DNA from: Methanobacterium sp. | GTDB taxonomy: Archaea; Methanobacteriota; Methanobacteria; Methanobacteriales; Methanobacteriaceae | DNA length: 16,023 nucleotides | Reading direction: 5' to 3' | Assembly (NCBI GenBank): GCA_021372715.1 | Contig: JAJFTX010000176.1 | Span: 1 to 16,023, forward strand | In this document: positions 6,663-14,015 of the stretch, one piece after another | Position numbering within the stretch: position 1 is the first letter of the stretch | Layout: each line of letters opens with the position of its first letter | The notes under the pieces: model-generated | What the model saw: only the letters and a program-made list of their open reading frames with translations | Database searches by the model: none | What the model was told of the DNA's origin: nothing | Position numbers and translations under genes: made by a program

Positions 6663-8153
6663 CTATTTCCTTCTTCGGACCATATTATTAATTATAATAG
6701 TAATTAAAAGTAGTATAGGCCATATTTCCAGTCTTCCCATCCAAAAGTCAATGATGAATACTAATTTTACTAGATCTGGAGATGTAGGGGTGATTATCCC
6801 GGAACTTAATCCTACATTACTCAGAGCAGATGATACTTCAAATATTACTCTGGAAATATCTGGATAATAGATTAGAACTATTATTACACTTATTATATAT
6901 ATTACAAAATAGGTGAATACGAAAGCTCCAGTGATCCTTATTACATCATCAGTGATTTTTAATTCAGATACATGATGTATTTTTTTGGCCATCACTGCTT
7001 TACCTGGTAAAATGAAGGATTTAACCTGCCATGTAATTCCTTTTAAGAGAATTCCAAATCTAAGCCATTTAATACCTCCACCGGTAGATAATGATCCTGC
7101 ACCTATTATCATGAGTATGGTGAGGAGGAATGTACCTAATCCTATCCATTTAGCTAATAAATCAGGGTAGAATGCTGTTTGCAGGCCGGTGGTGGTGATG
7201 GCCGATACCATCTGGAAAAGGGCGTATCTGAAGTTTAAAAGGATATTATTACCATAAACCTGATTGTTGTAAAGCATTAATGTAACTAAAATGGTTGATA
7301 TGATTATGAGGGAATATGCGATCTTTGTTTCGATATCTTTGAAGTATTCCTTCCATTTTCCTTTTAAAACTGTATAGTGTAGTGCAAAATTGGTTGCACC
7401 AATCATCATCACTATCATAGCTGCTATTTCGATCCATACACTATTATAGAATAATAAACTGGTATTGTGCATGCCAAATCCACCTGTAGATAGAGCAGTG
7501 AATGCATGGAAAACAGAATCAAATAGGGGCATTCCTGCCACATAGAAGAGAGTGATGGCTATTGCCGTGAAGAATAGGTAAATATATACTATAATTCTTG
7601 TGGAATGCTTTATGCTGGGCCTTAAACGTTCTTCTCTACCTTCTGCAAGGTAAAGGCGCATCACATCAGCACCAGTTGATCTTAAAACCACTAATAAGAG
7701 AAAGATTATACCCAGTCCACCTATCCATTGCGTGAAAGCTCGCCAGAAATTTATGGTATAAGAAACAACATCCAAATTAGAGAACATGCTAAAACCAGTT
7801 GTAGTGAACCCGGACATCGCCTCAAAATATGCGTTCAGGTATGATAACTCTCCAGAAAAATAATAGGGCAATGCACCAAGAGCACATCCTATTAGCCAGA
7901 TGATAGTTGAAAAGATCATTGCACTTTTTATGGAAAACTCCAGTTCTATCTTAAATATTTTGATTAAAATAAAACCAAAAATTCCACTAATCAAGGAAGA
8001 AAGGATAAAGGGAATTAAATATTGTGGTTCATTATAAATTACTGCCACTGCAAGTGGGAATAACATAGCAACAGCTAAAAGTAAACAAGCATAACCTGTA
8101 TAATGTAAAATGGTTTTGATTTCCCTTCTACTTAATCTATGAATCCTCTGCAT
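6663..8153 (-). CDS. trkH: TrkH/KtrB-family potassium transporter subunit
   Basis: Potassium-translocating membrane subunit of 496 aa, full length. Four pore-loop repeats carry the filter glycines: SGFTTTGFS (114-122, G120), ALSTGGFG (220-227), ITTTGLQ (319-325, G323) and SNVGLSSG (445-452, G448). Other family marks are QWIGGLGII (142-150), GAGSLSTGGGIKWLR (351-365) and FWMGRLEIWPILLL (470-483). Uptake in this family is usually gated by a cytoplasmic nucleotide-binding TrkA/KtrA subunit; none is present in this window. The start ATG has AGGGATATGATT upstream, a loose SD. The leader is about 80 bases if the TATA box near 8259-8268 is used. It is divergent from the tautomerase gene. Confidence 0.95.
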   Translation of the reverse strand: MQRIHRLSRREIKTILHYTGYACLLLAVAMLFPLAVAVIYNEPQYLIPFILSSLISGIFGFILIKIFKIELEFSIKSAMIFSTIIWLIGCALGALPYYFSGELSYLNAYFEAMSGFTTTGFSMFSNLDVVSYTINFWRAFTQWIGGLGIIFLLLVVLRSTGADVMRLYLAEGREERLRPSIKHSTRIIVYIYLFFTAIAITLFYVAGMPLFDSVFHAFTALSTGGFGMHNTSLLFYNSVWIEIAAMIVMMIGATNFALHYTVLKGKWKEYFKDIETKIAYSLIIISTILVTLMLYNNQVYGNNILLNFRYALFQMVSAITTTGLQTAFYPDLLAKWIGLGTFLLTILMIIGAGSLSTGGGIKWLRFGILLKGITWQVKSFILPGKAVMAKKIHHVSELKITDDVIRITGAFVFTYFVIYIISVIIVLIYYPDISRVIFEVSSALSNVGLSSGIITPTSPDLVKLVFIIDFWMGRLEIWPILLLITIIINNMVRRRK

Positions 8154-8219
8154 CTAATCATATCCCTAAAATAAATTTAATGATGAATTAGGGGGTTATT
8201 TACCAATAATGGGAATCTA

Positions 8220-8241
8220 AACCTATTCAATTAACCTATTC
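8220..8241 (-). promoter_or_regulatory. Tandem GAATAGGTT repeat at the trkH promoter
   Basis: The 9-mer GAATAGGTT (minus strand) occurs twice, at 8233-8241 and 8220-8228, 13 bases apart. A TATA-like run (8259-8268) lies upstream in the minus direction, so the repeats would overlap the expected start of transcription, where an archaeal repressor could act. Regulation of the potassium transporter is inference; only the repeat is seen. Confidence 0.35.
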
Positions 8242-8372
8242 GTTATAACATTTATAGATATATATATTTTTCTTCCGGCCTTTTTCCGGTTATTTCGTAT
8301 AAATTAATCGAATAAAAGTTTATACCTATATTTCTAAATAACAGGTTAATAATATATAAAAATAGTAATTAA

Positions 8373-8377
8373 GTGAT
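8373..8377 (+). promoter_or_regulatory. SD site that decides the tautomerase start
   Basis: GTGAT matches the 3' half of the consensus GGAGGTGAT and lies four bases before the ATG at 8382. Its GTG also opens an in-frame alternative start, but that would add Ile-Lys-Met in front of the proline that must be N-terminal for catalysis. The site is therefore better read as a ribosome binding site. Confidence 0.6.
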
Positions 8378-8381
8378 TAAA

Positions 8382-8774
8382 ATGCCGCTGGTAAGGATAG
8401 AAATCTGCCAAGGAAAATCTGCAGAATATAAAAAAGCAATTTTAGATGGTGTTCATCAGGCTCTGGTCTCTTCATTGGGAATACCAGATACTGATCGTTT
8501 TCAGAGACTATATGAACTGCCTCTATCTAACTATGAATTACCTCCAGACAGGAGTGATGATGTCACTATTATCGAGATTACCATATTCAAAGGCAGAACA
8601 TCAAAGACAAAAAAAGCATTATATCAGGCTATCGTTGAAAATCTAAATGAAAATCCGGGAATCACTGGTTATGACGTTTTGATCATTTTACTGGAACCTC
8701 CCCTTGAGAATTGGGGTGTTAGAGGTGGTAAACCTGCCAGTGAAATTGATTTTGATTTTAAAATAGATGTTTGA
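8382..8774 (+). CDS. Tautomerase-superfamily enzyme (Tautomerase_2-like)
   Basis: A cytoplasmic enzyme of 130 aa in the tautomerase/MIF superfamily, which uses an N-terminal proline, exposed by removal of Met1, as general base. The protein starts MPLVRIEI, followed by QGKSAEYKKAILDGVHQAL, then DRFQRLYELP. The central RSDDVTIIEITIFKGRTSKTKKALY and the late ENWGVRGGKPASE agree with the long (about 130 aa) single-chain tautomerases annotated as Tautomerase_2. The ATG at 8382 is chosen because it puts Pro at position 2. Physiological substrate unknown. It converges on the small membrane gene downstream; the 26 bases between them are an A/T palindrome that may end both transcripts. Confidence 0.88.
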   Translation: MPLVRIEICQGKSAEYKKAILDGVHQALVSSLGIPDTDRFQRLYELPLSNYELPPDRSDDVTIIEITIFKGRTSKTKKALYQAIVENLNENPGITGYDVLIILLEPPLENWGVRGGKPASEIDFDFKIDV

Positions 8775-8812
8775 GGTTTCAAATTTTTTTTTAAAAAAAT
8801 TTATTTTTTATT
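8775..8812. terminator. Possible bidirectional A/T terminator between convergent genes
   Basis: AAATTTTTTTTTAAAAAAATTT (about 8781-8802), followed by another T run, separates the convergent tautomerase and 101-aa gene. It is T-rich on both strands, as archaeal termination needs, but has no GC-rich stem. Confidence 0.4.
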
Positions 8813-9106
8813 CAAGATTTTATTTTGATTTATTCTATAGTATAAACCTATTAAGAAGAGAATAATACCTAGTATCAGTAATGCATCCCTCATTCCATCT
8901 ATTAAAAGATATTCTATGCCTTTTTCCATTGTCTGGGTACCGGTCCACATATAAAGTGTGTGTGGTTGGAAATAAAATTTACCAACATAAAAACTGCCAT
9001 TATTTAGGTATATGTAGTTACTCATGATCCAGAATAAAGAGATTACACTGATTATTAAACATGAAGCACCAATAATTTGTATAATAATACTATTTCTAGA
9101 GTTAAT
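8801..9106 (-). CDS. Small two-TM protein with an apparent ATT start
   Basis: Not recognised. A conventional ATG at 9023-9025 would give 74 aa (MSNYIYL...) with a polar N-terminal part and one TM helix near the C-terminus. The frame stays open upstream to a TAG just before AGGGAGGT (9113-9120). Those extra codons encode a good TM helix (SIIIQIIGASCLIISVISLFW). The full reading, 101 aa, has TM1, an outside loop of about 40 residues rich in aromatic residues (FYVGKFYFQPHTLYMW), and TM2 with a basic tail (YYRINQNKILNKK). No ATG, GTG or TTG occurs in the extension. The codon at normal spacing (six bases) from the SD is ATT at 9104-9106. The TATA-like AAATATATT at 9146-9154 puts transcription start near 9124, in agreement. 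Either a rare start or a mutated one. Confidence 0.6.
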   Translation of the reverse strand: MNSRNSIIIQIIGASCLIISVISLFWIMSNYIYLNNGSFYVGKFYFQPHTLYMWTGTQTMEKGIEYLLIDGMRDALLILGIILFLIGLYYRINQNKILNKK

Positions 9107-9112
9107 TGCGAT

Positions 9113-9120
9113 ACCTCCCT
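9113..9120 (-). promoter_or_regulatory. Strong SD site without a normal start codon
   Basis: AGGGAGGT on the minus strand is one of the best SD matches in the window, yet no ATG, GTG or TTG follows within 15 bases in any frame. In the frame of the downstream two-TM protein, ATT lies six bases away. It argues that translation starts here and not at the ATG 88 bases further on. Confidence 0.6.
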
Positions 9121-9145
9121 ATAAGGATTTAGGTCTTTAGATATT

Positions 9146-9154
9146 AATATATTT
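9146..9154 (-). promoter_or_regulatory. TATA-box candidate for the two-TM protein
   Basis: AAATATATT on the minus strand, about 25 bases before the expected transcript start near 9124, just ahead of the SD at 9113-9120. Confidence 0.35.
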
Positions 9155-9264
9155 TTCAACTTGGATTCATTTATCATATGAATTATTCTTTTCTAAATGA
9201 ATAAAAAGGGAGTGGGGTATCGAAATTGAAAATAATCGAAATATTCTAAAGATTAAAAATAGTT

Positions 9265-9310
9265 AGAAAAAATAAAAAAGTGATCCTGAAGTCAGATGAC
9301 TTCAGAATCA
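9265..9310 (-). terminator. Hairpin plus T-tract terminator of the acs-satP transcript
   Basis: Read on the minus strand, TGATTCTGAAGTC (9298-9310) pairs with GACTTCAGGATCA (9281-9293) around a four-base loop ATCT, then CTTTTTTATTTTTTC follows. All 13 pairs form in minus-strand RNA, one being a U-G wobble. On the plus strand the same position would be an A-C mismatch, so the hairpin is built for the minus-strand transcript. It lies 40 bases after the transporter stop codon. A smaller bulged repeat (GATTCGCA / TGCGATC, about 9313-9342) lies between. Confidence 0.75.
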
Positions 9311-9350
9311 TTGATTCGCATTTTTAGAGGCGGTTGCGATCTTTAATTAG

Positions 9351-9947
9351 TTATATTGGTAGCATTTCTTTTCCATGTGTTTCGTTGATTACCTCTGCAA
9401 GTCCAGCGTACATCGCGCTTAATCCAGTTAATATTCCTTCATAACCTGCTATCATGGTTATGGTCTGGTTTCCGGTTATAGCGCCCAGTGCCAGTAGGAA
9501 GAACAGTATGGCTAATGTGGCAAATATTACCTGTAATCCTTTGCTGATTTTAAGTGTACCTATGAACATTATTGCGGTGAAAACTCCCCACATGAAGAGG
9601 TAAGCTGCCAGTGCTGTTGTATCTGTGGCTGTTGCCAAACCCATTTTAGGTAACATTAACATGATTGCAAATGAATACCAGAACAGTCCGTATGAACCAA
9701 ATGCTACTGTAGCAAATGTATTTCCATTCTTATATTCCATTGCGCTGGCTATTATCTGCGCAGTTCCACCATAGGCTAATCCCATGGCTAATATCATACT
9801 ATTTAATCCAAAAAATCCTGCGTTATGGAAATTCAATAGAACTGTGGTCAGTCCAAATGCTATGAGTCCCAGAGGAGCAGGATTAGCCATGGTATGTTTA
9901 ACTAATTTTTTCCCATCTATGCTTATAGTGGCATATTCTTCTGTCAT
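9351..9947 (-). CDS. Acetate transporter, GPR1/FUN34/YaaH (SatP) family
   Basis: A six-TM membrane protein of 198 aa for uptake of acetate and perhaps other short carboxylic acids. The family signature is ANPAPLGL (21-28), followed by six hydrophobic segments; LNFHNAGFFGLNSMILAMGL (38-57) and YGGTAQIIASAMEYKNGNTF (59-78) are typical of the family. Length matches bacterial SatP (about 190 aa). It begins 31 bases after the acetyl-CoA synthetase stop on the same strand, with GGGGGT eight bases before its ATG, and no promoter-like element fits in the gap. The two are therefore very likely one operon: import, then activation of acetate. A strong hairpin terminator follows. Confidence 0.93.
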   Translation of the reverse strand: MTEEYATISIDGKKLVKHTMANPAPLGLIAFGLTTVLLNFHNAGFFGLNSMILAMGLAYGGTAQIIASAMEYKNGNTFATVAFGSYGLFWYSFAIMLMLPKMGLATATDTTALAAYLFMWGVFTAIMFIGTLKISKGLQVIFATLAILFFLLALGAITGNQTITMIAGYEGILTGLSAMYAGLAEVINETHGKEMLPI

Positions 9948-9978
9948 TTATAATACCCCCATATTAATTTTCTTTTAT

Positions 9979-11880
9979 TCATTCTTCCAGGGTGGATGTA
10001 TCCCCTACATCTTCTCCTGCTTCCCTGGCCCTTAATACTCTTCTCATGATTTTTCCACTTCTAGTTTTGGGCAGGGATTCTACTTGGTCTAAATCGCCTA
10101 AAACAGCGACAGGACCTAATTCATGTCTTACGTGTTTTTTCAAATCTTCGATTAGTTTTGTGTTTAATTGATTACCTTCCTTGAGTATCAGGAATGCTTT
10201 AATTACCTGTCCCTTTATTGGATCATCTTTTCCGATTACCGCTGCTTCCACCACTGCTGGGTGACTGACGAATGCAGATTCAACCTCTGCTGTACCTATC
10301 CTATGTCCAGCTATTTTTAACACGTCATCGGATCTTCCCTGAATCCAGAAGTATCCGTCTTCATCCTTATTGGCCATGTCTCCTGCTTTATAATAACCAG
10401 GGATGTCCTTCCAGTAAGTTTCAATATATCTTTCTTCGTCTTTGTATAGTGTTCTAAACATAGATGGCCATGGCTTTTTGATTACCAGATATCCTCCTTT
10501 GCCCAGTGGTACAGAATTTCCTTTTTCATCTACCACATCGGCATCTATTCCGGGGAATGCTTTAGTTGCTGATCCTGGTTTCAATGGTGATACTGGAAAT
10601 GGTGAGATCATGTGCATCCCTGTTTCGGTCTGCCACCAGGTGTCCATAATTGGTGCCTTTTCATTTCCGATGTATTTGTGATACCACATCCATGCCTCTG
10701 GATTGATTGGTTCTCCCACAGTTCCCAGAATTTTAAGGGATGAAAGGTTGTAATGTTTGGGGTACTTGTTACCAAATCTCATGAGGTGTCTGATGGCGGT
10801 AGGTGCGGTGTAGAATTTGGTTACTCCATATTTTTCTACCAGTTTCCACATTATACCTGGATCTGGGTAGTCTGGTGCACCTTCATATACTAGGGTGGTG
10901 GTTCCCAACAATAGTGGTGCATAGATCACGTAGCTGTGTCCGGTAATCCAACCGATATCTGCAGTGCACCACCATAGATCACCGTCATGTATATCGAATA
11001 TATTTCGAAGGGTGGTAGCTGCTCCTACCATGTATCCTGCGGTGGTATGTAATACTCCTTTTGGTTTTCCTGTACTTCCTGATGTGTATAATATGAATAA
11101 TGGATCTTCTGCATCCATCTCTTCTATTTCACATTCAGCTGGTTCGCCTTCTATGAGTTGATTGTAGAAAATTTCTTTTCCGCTTAATTCAGATACTTCA
11201 ATAGGGTTTCCGGTATGTTTTACCACTACTACTGTTTCCACGGTGGGGCATTGGAGCATGGCTTCATCAGAAATTTTCTTTAAATCTATGATTTTTCCTC
11301 TTCTGAATGTACCATCTGCAGTGATTAAAATTTTAGCTTTGGCATCATTCATTCGTTCTACTACTGCACCCACACTTAATCCAGAGTAAACTACACTGTG
11401 TATTGCTCCGATTTTGTTACAGGCCAGCATGGAAATGAGTAGTTCTGGGCACATTGGTAGATACATGGAGACTCTGTCTCCTTTTTCTACTCCCAGATTT
11501 CTCAGGGCGTTTGCAAATTTATTTACTTCCCTGTAGAGTTCGTAGTAGGTGATTTTTCTTTCATCACCCCTTTCATTAGCGTAAAGGATGGCAACCTGGT
11601 TTCTTTTGTCGGTGTCAATCCATCGGTCCACGGCGTTGTATGCCAGGTTGATTTTTCCACCAACATACCATTTAAAGAATGGTTTGTTACTTTCATCTAG
11701 GATTTTATCCCATTTTTTAAACCAGTGAAACTGTTCAGATTTTTCTGCCCAGTATTCTTCCAGATTTTTGCCTTTTTCTATTTCTTCTTCCCAATTCTTT
11801 ACATGTGCCCCTTTTACAGTTTCTTCTTCAGGATTAAAAATCCTTTTTTCATGAAGTAGGACATCTGTATCGCGTTCCAT
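9979..11880 (-). CDS. acs: Acetyl-CoA synthetase, AMP-forming
   Basis: Cytoplasmic enzyme of 633 aa: acetate + ATP + CoA to acetyl-CoA + AMP + PPi. The phosphate-binding loop is YTSGSTGKPKG (265-275); other marks are WWQTETG (415-421), YYKAGD (496-501) and GRSDDVLKIAGHRIG (515-529). PKTRSGKIMRR (604-614) holds the adenylation lysine K610, a known acetylation target in the family. I312, T313, V388, G389 and W416 form the acetate pocket; these are the residues and numbers I recall for Methanothermobacter Acs1, so acetate preference is expected. In a hydrogenotrophic methanogen it serves acetate assimilation. It starts at an ATG preceded by GGCGGG, behind a TATA box and tandem repeats, and heads an operon with the acetate transporter. 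Confidence 0.97.
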   Translation of the reverse strand: MERDTDVLLHEKRIFNPEEETVKGAHVKNWEEEIEKGKNLEEYWAEKSEQFHWFKKWDKILDESNKPFFKWYVGGKINLAYNAVDRWIDTDKRNQVAILYANERGDERKITYYELYREVNKFANALRNLGVEKGDRVSMYLPMCPELLISMLACNKIGAIHSVVYSGLSVGAVVERMNDAKAKILITADGTFRRGKIIDLKKISDEAMLQCPTVETVVVVKHTGNPIEVSELSGKEIFYNQLIEGEPAECEIEEMDAEDPLFILYTSGSTGKPKGVLHTTAGYMVGAATTLRNIFDIHDGDLWWCTADIGWITGHSYVIYAPLLLGTTTLVYEGAPDYPDPGIMWKLVEKYGVTKFYTAPTAIRHLMRFGNKYPKHYNLSSLKILGTVGEPINPEAWMWYHKYIGNEKAPIMDTWWQTETGMHMISPFPVSPLKPGSATKAFPGIDADVVDEKGNSVPLGKGGYLVIKKPWPSMFRTLYKDEERYIETYWKDIPGYYKAGDMANKDEDGYFWIQGRSDDVLKIAGHRIGTAEVESAFVSHPAVVEAAVIGKDDPIKGQVIKAFLILKEGNQLNTKLIEDLKKHVRHELGPVAVLGDLDQVESLPKTRSGKIMRRVLRAREAGEDVGDTSTLEE

Positions 11881-11930
11881 ATTTTTTCCCGCCTTGTTTG
11901 TTTAATTTTTGTAATAATAACTGAGTTTTT

Positions 11931-11944
11931 CTTTATATATAAAA
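11931..11944 (-). promoter_or_regulatory. TATA box of the acs-satP operon
   Basis: TTTTATATATAAAG on the minus strand, about 55 bases before the acs ATG. Transcription would start near 11910, giving a leader of about 30 bases that includes the SD. Confidence 0.6.
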
Positions 11945-11950
11945 TTAACT

Positions 11951-11985
11951 ATTAATCATGATAAATTTTGATTAATCATGATAAA
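11951..11985 (-). promoter_or_regulatory. Tandem 15-bp operator-like repeats upstream of acs
   Basis: ATTAATCATGATAAA (plus strand) occurs twice, exactly, at 11951-11965 and 11971-11985, 20 bases apart start to start, or about two helical turns, so both copies face the same side of the DNA. Each copy is itself nearly palindromic (TTAATCATGATAAA, centre ATCATGAT). They lie directly upstream of the acs TATA box, a usual place for an archaeal activator, and could bind two dimers. No regulator gene is adjacent. Confidence 0.5.
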
Positions 11986-12031
11986 ACTACTATAAGTAAA
12001 ATTTATAAGTACAACATAGAGTTCAATGTAT

Positions 12032-12062
12032 AAAAAAAAGTAAAAAAATAAGGATATACCTT
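12032..12062 (-). terminator. Probable thermosome terminator
   Basis: On the minus strand a short hairpin AAGGTATATCCTT (12050-12062, four-pair stem) is followed by ATTTTTTTACTTTTTTTTATA. The T tracts are the stronger signal for archaeal termination. An additional bulged repeat (AATCCA / TGGATT, about 12095-12118) lies nearer the stop codon. Confidence 0.5.
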
Positions 12063-12155
12063 ATATAATAAATTTAAGGTTTCATCTTATTTAATTAATC
12101 CAAATATGGATTTAATTCACCGATCCCTATCAAATAATCGCACAAAGAAATGAAA

Positions 12156-13799
12156 TTACATCATCGGTGGCATTCCGCCCATTCCTGGAGGCATGCCTTC
12201 CATTCCTTCCATATCAGGTTCACCCGAGCTGCTAGAAGCTATCATATCGTCGATTCTTAGGATCATCTCTGCTGCTTCTGCAGCTGATTGGATAGCCTGC
12301 TTTTTCACCCGATGTGGCTCGATAACTGTAGAGATTTTCATGTCAGCAACCTTACCCTGGAAAATGTCCAGTCCCATATAGGGAGATCTTTCCTGAGCTG
12401 CTCTAATATCCACTAGAACATCGATACTATCCATACCTGCGTTTTCTGCTAGGGTTTTAGGTACCACTTCCAGTGCTTCAGCAAATGCTGAAACCGCCAG
12501 TTGCTCCCTGCCACTGATGGTATCTGCGTAATCTTTAAGTCCACGAGCTATGGCCATTTCTGCAGCTCCCCCACCAGCAACTACTTTCTGATCCTCTATA
12601 GTAGCTGAAACAACACCTATAGCATCCTCAACAGCTCTTTCAACTTCTTCAGCCACATGTTTAGTGCTTCCCCTTAATATTATGGACACTGCTTTAGGAT
12701 CAGGGCTTTCTTCTACAAATATCATAATTTCATCGAATATCTTCTTCTCATAAACAAGTCCTGCTTGACCTAAATCCTCTGGTTTAAGATCTTCGATGTT
12801 TGTGGCGAGATTAGCGCCAGTAGCTTTTTCTAACCTTTCTATATCGGATTTTCTAACTCTTTTAACTGCGAATATTCCTTCACGAGCCAGGATATGTTGG
12901 GCTAGGTCATCTATTCCTTTCTGACAGAATAGGACATTAGCACCTGTATCTAAGATCTTCCGTACCATTTCTCTGACCATAGATTCTTCCTGTTCTATGA
13001 ATGCCTGCATCTGGTTGGGATCGGTTAGTTTGATTTTAGCATCAGTTTCCAGATCTTTCACTTCAACTGGGTATTTCAGTAAAGCTATTTTAGCATCCTT
13101 AACTTTCTTAGGCATGTTCTGGTCTATCCTGCTTTTATCGATGACTACTCCTTTAACCATTGTTGATTCGTTTACTGTGGCCCCTTGTATTCTGTGTATG
13201 TTGATGTGGTCTTTTTCAACTTCCCCGTCCTCTTCTACTTGTTGAACAGCGTCTACTATGAGTTCTGCCAGTGGTTCTCTGGCTTTTTCAGTTCCTTTAC
13301 CTGTCATGGCTGTCATGGCCACTTCTATTAGCGTTTCCCTATCGTTTCTTTCTAGGGCAATATCGTTTAATATTTCCATCGCTTTAGCAGTTGCTCTGCG
13401 GTATCCCATGGAAATAACCGTGGGGTGTACATCCTGTTCCAGGAGATCTTCTGCTTTTTTAAGAAGTTCTCCAGCTATAACCACTGCTGTGGTTGTTCCA
13501 TCTCCTACTTCGTCTTCCTGAGTTTTAGCTACTTCCACAAGCATTTTGGCAGCAGGATGCTCAATGTCCATTTCTTTCAAAATAGTAACTCCATCGTTGG
13601 TTACTACTATATCTCCTAAGGAATCTACTAACATTTTATCCATTCCTTTAGGTCCTAATGTTGTTCTAATGGTCTCTGCGAGAATCTTTCCCGCCATTAT
13701 GTTCATTCTCTGAGCATCTCTTCCTAAAAGTCTGTTGGTGCCTTCAGGTAAAATTAATATTGGCTGGCCTTGCTGACCAGGACTTCCAAATTGTGCCAC
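12156..13799 (-). CDS. ths: Thermosome subunit (group II chaperonin)
   Basis: ATP-driven protein-folding chaperonin subunit of 547 aa that assembles into a double ring with a built-in lid. The ATP site shows TTLGPKGMDKMLVD (46-59), NDG (68-70) and GDGTTTAVV (99-107). The late AGGGAAEMAIARGL block and the Gly/Met-rich tail (GMEGMPPGMGGMPPMM) are typical of archaeal subunits. The start is GTG at 13797-13799, with GGAGATGAT at 13803-13811 matching the SD consensus at eight of nine bases. An ATG one base upstream of the GTG is out of frame. A TATA box lies near 13851-13858. Methanobacteriales commonly carry a second subunit gene; none is in this window. Confidence 0.97.
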   Translation of the reverse strand: MAQFGSPGQQGQPILILPEGTNRLLGRDAQRMNIMAGKILAETIRTTLGPKGMDKMLVDSLGDIVVTNDGVTILKEMDIEHPAAKMLVEVAKTQEDEVGDGTTTAVVIAGELLKKAEDLLEQDVHPTVISMGYRRATAKAMEILNDIALERNDRETLIEVAMTAMTGKGTEKAREPLAELIVDAVQQVEEDGEVEKDHINIHRIQGATVNESTMVKGVVIDKSRIDQNMPKKVKDAKIALLKYPVEVKDLETDAKIKLTDPNQMQAFIEQEESMVREMVRKILDTGANVLFCQKGIDDLAQHILAREGIFAVKRVRKSDIERLEKATGANLATNIEDLKPEDLGQAGLVYEKKIFDEIMIFVEESPDPKAVSIILRGSTKHVAEEVERAVEDAIGVVSATIEDQKVVAGGGAAEMAIARGLKDYADTISGREQLAVSAFAEALEVVPKTLAENAGMDSIDVLVDIRAAQERSPYMGLDIFQGKVADMKISTVIEPHRVKKQAIQSAAEAAEMILRIDDMIASSSSGEPDMEGMEGMPPGMGGMPPMM

Positions 13800-13848
13800 A
13801 TTATCATCTCCATAATTCTCTTTTTTGTAATTTATCAGTGGGTTAAAG

Positions 13849-13860
13849 GTTATATAAATA
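13849..13860 (-). promoter_or_regulatory. TATA box of the thermosome gene
   Basis: TATTTATATAAC on the minus strand, about 52 bases before the GTG start. Transcription would begin near 13828. No clear heat-shock repressor site was recognised around it. Confidence 0.5.
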
Positions 13861-13984
13861 GTTTACCATTTATCTGCTATTTATAGTATTAACCAGAAAA
13901 AACAGGATGCAAATGTACATATGCCTATTAAAAGACGGTCTTATATTTTATATCTCTCTAATGAAATATTATAGGATTATGAAT

Positions 13985-14015
13985 TAAAAAAAACACCATT
14001 TAATGCTTTCATTAA
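13985..14015 (-). terminator. Probable terminator of the cpgS operon
   Basis: On the minus strand TTAATG (14010-14015) pairs with CATTAA (14000-14005) around a four-base AAAG loop, and a run of eight T follows at 13986-13993. The hairpin overlaps the stop codon of the deformylase-like gene. The stem is AT-only, so the T run is the main evidence. Confidence 0.45.

Noticed and set aside
12997..13619. Several open frames opposite the thermosome gene
   Set aside because: Ser/Cys-rich mirror translations of a strongly conserved gene; no start signals.
13907..13987. ATG frame of 26 codons on the plus strand between thermosome and the deformylase-like gene
   Set aside because: No convincing SD, low-complexity AT-rich composition, and it overlaps the putative terminator of the opposite gene.
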